64,000 nucleotides of DNA from Dasypus novemcinctus. Lineage: Eukaryota; Chordata; Mammalia; Cingulata; Dasypodidae. Of the stretch, positions 10,640 through 21,989 are shown one piece after another; positions within the stretch are counted from its first letter, which is position 1, and the number at the start of each line of letters is the position of its first letter. Below the pieces are notes generated by a model. It worked only from the letters and a program-made list of their open reading frames with translations, had not been told where the DNA came from and did not search any database. The stretch spans positions 19,311,278 through 19,375,277 of the forward strand of contig NC_080689.1 in assembly GCF_030445035.2 (NCBI RefSeq). Direction: 5' to 3'. Made by a program: the position numbers and the translations under genes.

Positions 10640-11066
10640 CTCTTTTTTTTTTTAAGATTTATTTTTATTATTTATTTCTCTCCCCTCCCCCTTCATCCCA
10701 ATTGTCTGTTCTCTGTGTCTGTTTGCTGTGTGTTCTTCTGTGTCTGCTTCTATTCTTGTCAGCGGCACCGGGAATCTGTCTCTCTTTGTTGTGTCATCTT
10801 GCTGTGTCAGCTCCATGTGTGTGGCCACCACTCCTGGTCAGGCTGAACTTTCTTTTGCACTGGGCGGTTCTCCTCATGGGGTGCACTCCTTGTGCGTGGG
10901 GCTCCCCTACACGGGGGACAACCCTGTGTGGCATGGCACTGCTAGCACGCATCAGCACTGTGCATGGGCCAGCTCCACATGGTCAAGGATGCCCTGGGTT
11001 TGAACCATGGACCTCCCATGTGGTAGGCAGGCATTCTATCCATTGAGCCAAAAGTCCGCTTCCCAC
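10640..11066 (-). mobile_element. DAS-type SINE, second of a nested pair
   Basis: Complete antisense copy joined almost directly to the preceding SINE through caactcttttttttt, then followed by ggttcactcttt. It appears to have inserted in or beside the duplication made by its neighbour. Confidence 0.9.
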
Positions 11067-11223
11067 GGTTCACTCTTTATTGTATGTTTCTTGTCGGGTT
11101 TTTTAAAAATTGTGGTAACATGTAGTCAACATAAAATTTCCCATTTTAACCACTTTCAAGGGCCTAAGTCAATGTTGTCAATTACATTCTTCATGTTGTG
11201 CTATCTTCACCACCATCCATTAC

Positions 11224-11723
11224 TGTAGCAGTTTGATATAATTGATTAATTCCAAGAAGAAATACTGGATTATATATGCAATCTGATCTGTACCTGGGCA
11301 TGATTGAGTTATCATTAGGGCATGGACTTCCCACCCAGTCTCCATGACTTAGTGGGTGGACACTCACAGATAAAAGGCATGTCAAAGGACAGAGTTGGAG
11401 CTTTTGATGCAGGGATTTCTGATGTTAGAGTTTGAGGCTGAAGACCTGGGAAGTCAGCATGCAGAGGAAAGAGAAGCCAGCCCCAGGAAGGAAGGAAACT
11501 TGAAGCCAGAGTAAAGCAAGCCCCAGGAACGTAGGAACCAGGAACCCAGGAAGCCTGAACCATCACAGACGTCGGCAGCCATCTTGCTCCAAATTGACTT
11601 TGGTGAGGGAAGTAACTTTTGCTTTCTGGCCTGGTATCTGTAACCTCTTACCCCAAATAAATACACTTTATGAAAATCAACCAATTTCTGGTATTTTGCT
11701 TCAGCACCGCTTTGACTAATACA
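11224..11723 (+). repeat. Solo LTR, MaLR/ERVL-like, 500 bp
   Basis: It begins TGTAGCAG, ends CTAATACA, and is flanked by the 5-bp duplication ATTAC (11219-11223 and 11724-11728) inside L1 sequence. AATAAA lies at 11656-11661. An internal gccatcttgctcc box (11577-11589) recurs in two other copies in this window. A 5-bp duplication and TG...CA ends are diagnostic of an LTR. The MaLR assignment rests on overall layout and length. Confidence 0.88.
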
Positions 11724-11831
11724 ATTACTAAAACTCTGTGCCCATTAAGCATTAATTTCTCATTCCCCAAACTTATCCTCACCCCTGGAAACCAGTAACA
11801 TAATTCCTTTTTTATCCTTTCTACATTCTCT

Positions 11832-13640
11832 CTTTTTTTTTTAACTTTTTAAATTAATACATCACAAGGAAGGATATATTAAAAAACATAAAAAAACAAA
11901 AAACATAAGAGGTTCCCATATAACCCACTCCCCACTCCCCACCATATCATTTTTGTAAATTGTATTTTTTTAAAGATATATACATCACAAAAAAACTGTT
12001 ACACTAAAAAATGTAAGAGGTTGTTGTATACCCCCCAACCCTCCCACCCCATCCTCCCACACCAACAACCTCCCTCATCATTGGGGCACCCTCATCGCAC
12101 TCATGAACACAATTTGGGGCACTGCTGCACTACACAGATAATAGTTTACCCTGTAGTTCACACTCTCCCCCAGTACATTCAGTGGGTTATGGCAGGATAT
12201 ATAAAGTCCAGCATCTGACCCTGCAATATCATTAAGGCAACTCAAAATCCCAAAAATGCCCCCACATCACATCTCTCTTACCCTCTTCCTGCCCTCAGCA
12301 ACTACTGTGGCCACTTTCTCCACCTCGATGCTAAAATTTCTTCTATTACTCGTCACAATAGTTTTATAGTAGAATATCAGTAAGTCTACTCTAGTCCATA
12401 TTTTATTCCTCCATTCTGTGGACCCTGGGATGGCGATGTCCCCTCCACCTCTAGATCAAGAGGGGGCTTAGATTCCACATGGATGATGGATGCAATTCCT
12501 TTGCATACAGTTGTAGGCACTCTTGATTCCCTGGTGTAGTGGTTGACCATCTTCACCACCGTGTTAGCTGATTTGGGTAACACTAACGAACCAGAGAGTA
12601 GGAGTCACCACTCTGCTGAGGTTCAGGGCCCAGCTGGCACATGGGCAGTCCAGAGATTCAAGTCTCCTGAGTATGGACCATCCCTAGCGCCAACCACAGG
12701 CTCAGTAAAAGTGACAGAAGAGGCATGTGTAGAAAAGTCACATCTGAGTCCAGCTCCATCACACTCAGGAGAACAAATTCCAAAGTAGGGCCCTCTGACA
12801 CGGCACAGAGCTCCAAATCCATCTGCCATGACTATATACCCTGTGGAACTCCATAGCCTTCAGGAGAACCAGTACCTAGGGTTGTATCTATTTTGGCTTT
12901 TTCCGGGGTCCTGCTGAGGTGTGCATAAGCACGACCCCTCTGATGACCTCCCGACTCTTTTTGGAAGACTCTTAGCCATATCAACTCCTTTGTCTTTGCC
13001 ATTTCCCCCTTTTGTTCAAGGTCAAAGAGCAGTTTTTAACACTTGATCCAACATGTAGGCTGAGATACTCTGCTGGTCTGAGTTGGCCCTTTATTTGAGG
13101 TCTCTTTCTAGTTGCTTCTCCAGTTAGTGATTGGTAGTAATCCCTTGGCACTAGGGAGGCTCATCCCCAGGAGTCATGTCCCACGTTGGGGGGAAGGTAA
13201 TCCATTTACATACTGAGTTTGGCTTAGAGAGTGGCCACATTTGAGCAACATGGAGGCTCTCAGGAGGTAACTCTTAGGCACCCTACAGCTCTAGACCTAG
13301 TTCATTTTTCAGGCATACAGGCTCCTAAGCATAGTCACCAGTATCAAGGGCTCATTATTGGACCATCCTTCCTTGTTGATCTTTGCCATTGCACTTGGGG
13401 GGTTATTGTTGTTCTATTGGGGAATGTGACAGAGCTCCCCTGGGTGGGAACTCAGCACTCCCTCAGTTGACATTTGTAACTGTAACTATTATAAAAATAC
13501 CCAACATACATCCTAACATATTTATGTTCCCTATATACTTGCCCTGGAGAACCCCACCACCACCCATGTGCCCCCCATCAATAACACCCCACACCAGAGT
13601 TCCTCCCCTGCCATAGTTGAACCTCTCTGTGATCCAAAAC
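11832..13640 (-). mobile_element. Xenarthran L1-type long 3' UTR segment, antisense
   Basis: It starts with a T-run (11832-11842) and continues as GC-moderate, non-coding text. The same sequence recurs as a shorter copy at 59070-59750 (phrases cattcagtgg and atggcag), so it is a dispersed repeat. It has the form of a LINE 3' end; no ORF2 homology is visible within it. Confidence 0.6.
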
Positions 13641-13884
13641 TTCTTCAACAATGAATCCTAATATATTGCCAAATTAATTTAATAGGAAATTGAAATACAG
13701 TGATGGGTTTAAAGCTTAGAAATAGAATACATAGTAATTTAGGAATATTAAATAAAGTAAAAATAAATTGGTGTATTAATAAAATGAAAAATATTATAAA
13801 GCTTTGTTTCTAATGTTTTGCCTTTCATCACTGTAATAGGTGTTGCCCTGTACGTACAGTGGAAAGCATTTTCATTTTTTCCTC
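13641..13884. other. Intervening DNA without recognised features
   Basis: AT-rich sequence between two LINE insertions, with no open frame and no repeat family I recognise. Confidence 0.5.
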
Positions 13885-16800
13885 AGTGTCTACATGATTT
13901 CTTTTTTTTTTTCTAATTTTTAATTTTGTCTTCAAAAAAGTTTTAGATCACAGTAATTCACATACACAGTATAGAGGACTCCCAGATATCCAACATCAAA
14001 CCCTTTTCCCCTTTACCCAGCAATGATCTCTTTACATGTTCATGTTATATTTGCTGCAGGTGATGTACAAATTTTGAAACATAGCTACCAAACATGGTTC
14101 CATTTTGGTTTACATTATTGTTTATATTTTAGACTGTACAAATTTCTAAATTTTTAGTTTCCTTATGTTTTACATTATAGTTTACATTTTATTTTATAGA
14201 CTTTTATACACTTTAGATGTAAGGTGACATGTTCATCATTGCGTGATCTTGTGGAGCACTTCCATTGCCTTCCAGTTCCCTGCTTCCATCCACGCTATAC
14301 CTCTTTCCCCCTCCCCTCAGGGCACACCATAACACTCAATCTTCACTACTTGAGGAACCAGATTTACAGATACTGCAACAATGCTGAGGGCTTTACATAC
14401 TAGCCTGCCCTAACTAATTGGGAGCCAGCAATCCTCTTGAGAGACACAATTCTCTCTCTTTGGGAACATCAGGTCTCCCCAGGATGTGGGTACACTTTCA
14501 CACTCATTGTATGGGTCTCCACCCAATGATATAACACACTATGACAAAATGATCACTCACATACTCCCTAGAAGTATGCCCCTGTACCAGATGCCCCCCA
14601 TTATTAAACACGTGATCCTTCCTTACTATATTTTCTAAATAGTTTTCTCAACAGTATAGTTGGAACCATATACCTGACATTCTCCCATATTTAACGGTTC
14701 CCCCCAGCCCTCCCCCCAAATCCTTGGGTCATCTGACCCATCCTCCCAACCCTAACCCCCCTCAAGCCCACAAACCCCACCCAAAGGTATTCCTATGCCC
14801 CCATCTTATTCCTTCCCTGTACAAATACTTACCTCCAGCTTGCCATAGACTTCACCCATATTGGCATGATCTCGCAACCTTCCTCATCCCCCCAGATTCC
14901 TTTAAGCCTATTTTCCAGACATGAGCTCTCTAAAACAGCTCAGTTTGCTTGTTTCATATCAGAGAGGTCATGTAGTATTTGTCCTTTAATGCCTGGCTTG
15001 CTTCACTCAACATAAGGTCCTCAAGATTCATCAATGTTATCACATGTGTTTGTACTGTATTCCTTCTTATAGCTGAGTAGTATTCCATTGTGTGTATATA
15101 CCACATTTTATTTATCCATTCATCATTGATGGGCATTTGGGTTGATTCCATCTTTTGGCAATAGTGTATAATGCTGCTATGAACATTGGTGTGTATATAT
15201 CGGTTTGTGTCCTTATTTTCAGATCTTCTGGGTATATACCCAGCTGTGGAATTGCTGGGTCATATGGCAAATCTATATCTAACTTTTTGAGAAACTGCCA
15301 AACAGTCCTCCAGAATGGCTGGATCCTTCTGCATTCCCACCAGCAGTGGATAAGTGTTCCCATTCCTCCACATCCTCTCCAGCACTTGTAGTCTTCTGTT
15401 TTTTTGATAGCTGCCAGTCTTATGGGAGTAAGATGGTATCTCATTGTAGTTTTGATTTGCATTTCCCTAATAGCTAGTGATTTTGAGCATTTTTTCATGT
15501 GTGTTTTAGCCATTTGTATTTCTTCTTTGGAGAAACATCTGTTTAAATCTTTTTCCCATTTTTAAAATGGGTTGTTTATCTTTTTATTTTCAAGATATAG
15601 AAGTTCTGTATATATGCAGGATATAAGTCTCCTATCAGATATATGGTTACCAAATATTTTCTCCCATTGTGTAGACTCTATTTTCACTTTCATGACAAAC
15701 TCCTCTGAGGTGCAAAAGGCTTTAATTTTGAGGAAGTCCCATTTATCTATTTGTTCTTTTGCTGCTCATGCTTTGGGTGTGAAGTTCATGAAGCCATTTC
15801 CTATTAAAAGGTCCTGTGGATGCTTCCCTACATTGTTTTCCAAGGTCTTTATGGTCTTGGTTCTTGCATTTAGGTCTTTGATCCCTCTTGAGTTGATTTT
15901 TGTATAAGGTGTTTGATGGTAATCCTCTTTCCTTCTTTTACATTTGGATATCCAATTCTCTAGGCACCATTTGTTGAAGAGGCCATTCTCTCCCAGTTGA
16001 GTGGGCTTGGTGCCCATGTTTAATATCAGATGACTCTATATATGAGGACCTATATCAGAACTCTCAATTCAGTTCCACTGGTCAGTATGTCTATCTTTGT
16101 GCCAATACCATGCCATTTTCACTACTGTAGCTTTGTAGTATGTTTTGAAGTCTGGTAGTGTGATTCCTCCAGTTTCATTTTTCTTTTTCAATATGTCTTT
16201 GGCTATTTGGGGCCTCTTTCCTTTCCAAATAAATTTGAGAGTTAGTTTTTCTGGCTCATTGAAAAATGCTGTGTTGATTTTTATTGGGATTGCATTGAAT
16301 CTGTAGATCAGTTTTGGTAAGATAGACATCTTAGTAAAATCTGGTTTTCCTATCCATGAACAGGGAATATTCTTCCATTTATTTAGGTCTTCTTTGATTT
16401 CCTTGAACAGTTTTGTGTAGTTTTCTGTGCATAAGTCTTTAACCTTTGGTTAAACTTATTCCTAGGTATTTGATTTTTTAATTTACTATTGTAAATGGTA
16501 TTGGTTTCTTGATTTCCTCCTCAGATTGCTCATCATTGGTGTACAGAAGTGCTATTGATTTTTGTGCATTTATCTTATACCCTGCGACTTTACTGAACTC
16601 ATTTATAAGTTCTAGAAGCTTTGTTGTAGACTTCTCAGGGCTTTCTATGTATAGGATCCTGTCATCTGCAAATAGTGAAATTTTGACTGCTTCCTTTCCT
16701 GTTTGGATTCCTTTTATATCTTGGTCTTGCCTCAGTGCTTGAGCAATTACTTCTAACACAATGTTAAACAGAGGGGGTGATAGTGGGCATCCTTGTCTTT

Positions 16801-19074
16801 CCTGATCTTAGAGGGAAAGATTTTAGAATTTCACCATTGTAAATGATGTTAGCTGTGGGTTTTTCATATATGCACTTTATCTTGTTCAGAAGTTTCCTTC
16901 TATTCCTATCTTTTGCAGTGTTTTTATCAAGAAAGGGTGCTGTATTTTGTCAAATGCTTTTTCTGCATCTATAGATAGGATCATGTGATTTTTTCCCTTC
17001 AATCTGTTTATGTGGTGTATTACATTAATTGATTTTCTTATATTGAACCATCCTTGTATACCAGGAATGAAGTCCACTCAGTCATGGTGTATAATTTGTT
17101 TAGTGTGTTGTTGAATACAATTAGCAAGTATTTTGTCGAGGATTTTTGCATCTAGGTTCATTAGAGAGATTGGTCTGCAATTTTCCTTTCTTGTGGTATC
17201 TTTGTTTGGCTTTGGTATTAGGGTAATGTTGGCAACATAAAATGAATTAGGCAATGTTTCTTCTATTTCGATTTTTTTTTTTTGAAGAGTTTTAGCAAAT
17301 GGTGTTATTTATTTCCAGAACATTTGAGAGAATTCACCTGTGAAGCCACTGGCCCAGGGCTCTTCATAGTTTGGAGGTTTTTGTTGACTGACTCTATCTC
17401 TTTACTTGTGATTGGTTTGTTGAGATCATCGATTTCTTATTTTGTCAGTGTAGGCTGCTTATATATTTCTAGGAATTTGTCCATTTCCTCTAAATTGTCT
17501 TTCTTATTGGAATACACTTTTTCAAAGTATATGATAGTCTTTATTTCAGTCGGGTCAGTGGTGATATCACCCTTCTTATTTCTATTTTACGTATTTACAT
17601 CTTCTCTTTTTTTCTTTGTTAGTCTAGCTAAGGGTTTGTCAATTTTATTGATCTTCTCAATGAACCAGCTCTTTGTTTTATTTTTTATTTTCCATTTCCT
17701 ATTTTCTATTTCATTTAGTTCTGCTCTCATCTTTGTTATTTCTTTCTTCTTTTTGGGGGGTTAGTTTGTTGTTTTTTTACTAATTCCTCCAATTTTCAGC
17801 TAGTTCTTCAATTTTAGCTCTTCTTTTTTAATGTATGAATTGGTGACTATGAATTTCCCTCTCAGTACAGCTTTTGCTGCATCCCATAAGTTTTGATATA
17901 TTGTGTTATCATTTTCATTAGTTTCAAGGTAGTTATTGATTTCTGTTGAGATTTCCTATTTGATCCACTGTTTTTCTAAGAGTGTGTTGTTTAACTTCCA
18001 TATTTTGTTGCCAAATCTGGGCCTCTGGCCCTTGCAGATTTCCAGCTTCACTCCACTGTGGTCAGAGAAATTATTTTGTATGATTTTGATCATTCTGAAT
18101 TCATTGAGACTTTATTTGTGGCCTAGCATTTGGTCTATCTTGGAGAATGATCCATGTGCACTTGAGAAAAATGTGTATCCTGCTGTATTTGGGTATAATG
18201 TTCTGTATATGTCTATTATGTCCAGATCCTCTAATATATTGTTCAAAGTCTTTGTTTCTTTATTGATTCTCTTTTGAGATGTTCTCTCCAATGGTGATAG
18301 TGGTGTGTTAAAGTCCCCCACTATAATTGTAGAGGCATCTATTCCTTTAATTAATTTCTCCAGTGTTTGCCTCACATATTTGGAGGTGCCCTTGTTAGGG
18401 GCATAAATGTTTATGATTGTTCTTTCTTCTTGAAAGATTATCCCTTTCACTAATATGTAGTGCCCATCTTTGTCTCTCACAATTGTTTTGCATTTAAAGT
18501 CTATTTTGTCTGATATTAATATAGCTACACCTCACCTTTTTTTGTTATTGTTTGCCTGTAAGATTGTTTTCTAGCCATTCACTTTCAATCTCCTTGAAAC
18601 TCTGGGTCTAAGATGAGTTTCTTGTAGACTACATACAGATGGGTAATATTTCCTTATCCAGTCTTCCAATCTGAGTCTCTGAACAGGTGAATTTAATCCA
18701 TTGACATTTAGTGTTATTACTTTCAAGGAATTACTTATATTAGCCATACTTTCTTTGGATTTTGTTTGTCTTATGTTATTTGGTTTTCTTTTCTCTTTTT
18801 GTAGTTTTAGTTGTTCTTACACTCTCCTCAAGCTCTGTCTCTCCTGTTTTTTTCTTTCATCCTGCAGAACTCCCTTTAATATTTCTTGAAGGCAGGTTTC
18901 TTGTTGGCATACTCTCTTAGTTTCTGTTTATCTGTGAATATTTTGTACTCTCCATCATTTTTGAATGCTAGTTTTGCTGGATAGAGTATTCTTGGTTGGA
19001 AATTCTTTTCCTTTAGTACCTTGACTATGTTATACCACTGCCTTCTTACCTCCATGGTTTCAGATGAGAGATAA

Positions 19075-19797
19075 TCACTTAATCTTATGGAGCCTCCCTC
19101 CTATGTGATGGTTCTCTTTTCTCTTGCTGCTTTTAGCATTTTCTCTTTGTCTTGCACAATGGATAACTTCACAAGTATATGTCTTGGGGTAGGCCTGTTG
19201 GGATTTATGCTGTTTAGGGTGCATTGTGCTTCCTGAACATGTACATGCATCTCCCTCAATAGGTTTGGGAAGTTTTTCAGTCATTATTTCCTCCCACACT
19301 CCTTCTGTCCCCTTTCCCTTCTCTTCTCCTTCTGGGATGCCTATAATGCATATGTTTGTGTGTTTTGCATTATCATTCAGGTCCCTAATTCCCTGCTGGA
19401 TTTTTTGTATCTTTTTATTGATTAATTCTGATATCTGTTTGATTTCAGATGTACTGTCTTCCATATCACTAATTCTTTCCTCTGCCTCTTCAAACCTGCT
19501 ATTATTTGCTGAGAGTGTATTTTTGATTTCTTGGATTGTGCTATTGATCCCCATCATCTCCGTGATCTTTTTGTGCATGATCACTATTTCCTCTGTGTGC
19601 TCTCCATGTGTTTTCTTGATATGCTTAATCTCTTCCTTCACTTCATTGAATTGGTCCATGATACATGTTTTGAGAGCTTTAATTACTTGTTCGATGTTCC
19701 ACTTCTCTTCCTGGTTTTTAGTTTGTTCATTGGATTGGGCCATATTTTCCTGATTATTGGTATGGTCTGTAGTTTTTTGTTGCTTTCTGTTCATCAT
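19075..19797 (-). pseudogene. L1 ORF1 protein, frameshifted
   Basis: ORF1p is the L1 RNA chaperone. This frame shows the expected long charged coiled coil (about residues 30-145) and then the start of the RNA-recognition domain (NICIIGIPEGEE). After about residue 180 the reading becomes unlike ORF1p, while the expected continuation (HVQEA and RPTPRHI-type text) lies in another frame. The copy therefore has a frameshift and lacks an intact C-terminal domain. The upstream end abuts the SINE at 19818-20223. Confidence 0.75.
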
Positions 19798-19817
19798 TTT
19801 ATCTTGTTGGGTTTATT

Positions 19818-20223
19818 TATTTTTAATATTCTTTTTTTTTTAAGATTTATTATTTACTCATTTATTTCTCTCCCCTTTCCCCCAGTTGTCTGCTTGACTG
19901 CCTCTATCCTTTATCAGCAGCACCAGGAATCTGTGTTTCTTTTTGTTGCATCATCTTGTTGTGTCAGCTCTCTGTGTGTGTGGTGCCATTCTTGGGCAGG
20001 CTGCACTTTCTTTCACACTGGGCGGCTCTTCTTATGGGGTGCACTCCTTGCATGTGGGGCTCCCCTATGCAGGGTACACCCCTGTGTGGCAGGGCACTCC
20101 TTGTGTACATCAGCACTGTTGCTGATGGTCCAGCTCCACACGGGTCAAGGAGGCCTGGGGTTTGAACCATGTACCTCCCATGTGGTAGGCAGATGCCCTA
20201 TCCATTGGGCCAAATCTGCTTCC
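19818..20223 (-). mobile_element. DAS-type SINE in L1
   Basis: Perfect 16-base duplication tcttgttgggtttatt at 19802-19817 and 20224-20239. It lies at the ORF1/5' UTR boundary of the L1. Confidence 0.95.
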
Positions 20224-20859
20224 TCTTGTTGGGTTTATTCTGTTGATTATCTTCTTATTCTAGCCTTGGAGTTTAATTAGTTGTTGTTTTGTGTGTGTGT
20301 GTGTTGTCTTTTCTTTGTCACTTTTTTCTTCTTATTCTATTTCCCTGTTGTTGGCTAATTTCCCTTGAAGGAAAATATTAGGGCCAGAGAAAGCAAAAGG
20401 CGAAAGAAAAGAAAAATATAATAGTAGTATTGATAGTGAATAGTTAGCAGAAGAACCATGTGAGATCTAGGAGAATGGATATAGGACCCATGGTAGCTGT
20501 GTATAGTTATAACTATAAAGTGGAGTACCTATAATGAGATATTAAACTGAATATGGAGAGGAATATACTATGAATTAAAAGGTCAGTGTGGTCAGGAGAG
20601 AGGGAAAAAGAGAAGAGAGAATAATAATATAAAGAGTAAATAAATGATAGAAAACAGATTAAAGGTATTAGAGATCAAAAGTCAGAAATATTGGGGGCTA
20701 AACAGAAAGAAGTGGAATGTAAGAGAAACAATAAATGATGTAGGAGAGAATGATGTAAAGTAAAGGGGATAGCTTTGTTAGCCAAAATCAGTATGCAGAG
20801 AAAAGAGAAAACTGAGTATGAGGAAGCACAGCAAATAAGAAATGTTGCCTGCCACACTA

Positions 20860-20960
20860 ATATAAAAAAAGAAAAAAAGAAAAAAAAGGAAAAAGAAAGA
20901 AGAGAAAAAAACAGCAAGAAAAAGAGAAGGGAGAAAAAAGAAAAAAAAAAGGGGGTGGTG
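20860..20960 (+). repeat. Purine tract (A/G-rich) in L1 5' UTR
   Basis: About 100 bases almost wholly A and G on the + strand, made of irregular gaaaaa and agaaag blocks, followed by gggggtggtggtg. Confidence 0.9.
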
Positions 20961-21989
20961 GTGACAGGGATAAAGAGGAAGACAAAACAAGAAAACAAAC
21001 AAAAAGACCAGACAAGGCCTCAGGCAAAGAATCCTCTTTGCAATTGAATAAATGGCTTAGGAGTCTGACCTTCCCCCTTTCTCCCTTCCTCACTTCCCTC
21101 TCTCCTAAGGCAGCAGGAAGGGTGGGTGAGGGCTCCTGTAGGAAATTCAAATGGGTCCCTGGCGAACAAACTCACCAGAGAAAATAATGACTCTTAATTT
21201 CTTGAGAGAGCACCCACCCCTTGCCAGGAACCCTAAATAGGCTATTGGAAGCCTATAAATCATGTCCTACTATCCCTCTCCCTTAGGTGTGCTACAAGGG
21301 GGCTGGTTAATTTTCTGACTCCACCTTCTCCCAGACGAAGTTTCCTATCCCAGGGTGTTTAGGTAAATTGGGCCCTCACCTGATTTGCCTCTCCTCTCTT
21401 CCTAGACTCTCCCCAAGTCAGCTGATATGCTCCTCCAAACTCAATAAAAACGGGGGGACCAGAAAATTGAACCTGCACTCCTTGGCCCCTCTGCACCTCC
21501 CACCTAAACTCTCCCACTCCCAGAGTTAGTCCGCGCCTGGAGGGGTAGGGCAGTGCCAGATTTCTGGGAGTGCTGGGCTCAGGAAACAGGACTGGGAGAA
21601 TGTGGACTTGGAGTATGTAGGTCTGTGAAATGTGGGCCATGGGGGTTCAGGGGACACAGGCTTGGGATTCACATGTTTGGGAAACACGGGGCTTGGAAAC
21701 TCCACCCCATGACTAGCAGTTCTCAGTGAAGGCTGCGGCTCTTAGCCCTAGGGGGAAGGGATGTACCTTCCCACGGCTTCTGAGTTCAGTGTTAGAAACC
21801 CGCAGCTCTACCTTGAGCAAACACCACTTCTGCTTCAGTCTTGCCAGATTGATGTCCGGACACCTCCCACCCTGCAGGTTCCCAAAACAGCCTGCTCCAG
21901 TAAGCCTCTGTCACCACACAGCCAGTCTTCTGTAAGAGCGATGACGATAGTGTACTTACTCAGATGCCATCTTGCTCCACCCCAGTGAC

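Larger units (their letters stand above)
9691..11218 (-). mobile_element. Antisense L1 3' fragment carrying three SINEs
   Basis: Phrases such as tggtacatttattacaattgatgaac and the sequence at 11080-11218 match the common antisense 3' end of L1. The L1 text is split by SINEs at about 9765-10185, 10233-10637 and 10640-11066. It resumes after the solo LTR at 11729-11830. Confidence 0.7.
13885..21985 (-). mobile_element. Nearly full-length L1 retrotransposon, coding frames broken
   Basis: The 3' end is a T-run near 13892. The 3' UTR runs to about 14950. ORF2 pieces include the Cys-rich C-terminus at 15513-15112 with motif [20 protein letters not shown] at 16759-16478 with intact FADD, and endonuclease at 18480-18112 with NIYAPN and VGDFN. 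ORF1 is at 19797-19075, and the 5' UTR at about 20240-21985. The 5' edge carries a YY1-type caagatggc (21974-21966), where L1 transcription typically begins. Stops and frameshifts divide ORF2. A SINE sits at 19818-20223. Excluding it, the length is about 7.7 kb, within the range for an L1 with a long 5' UTR. Confidence 0.85.

Noticed and set aside
20675-21150. Phe/Leu/Ser-rich minus-strand frames resembling membrane proteins
   Set aside because: They come from the purine tract in the L1 5' UTR read on its pyrimidine strand.
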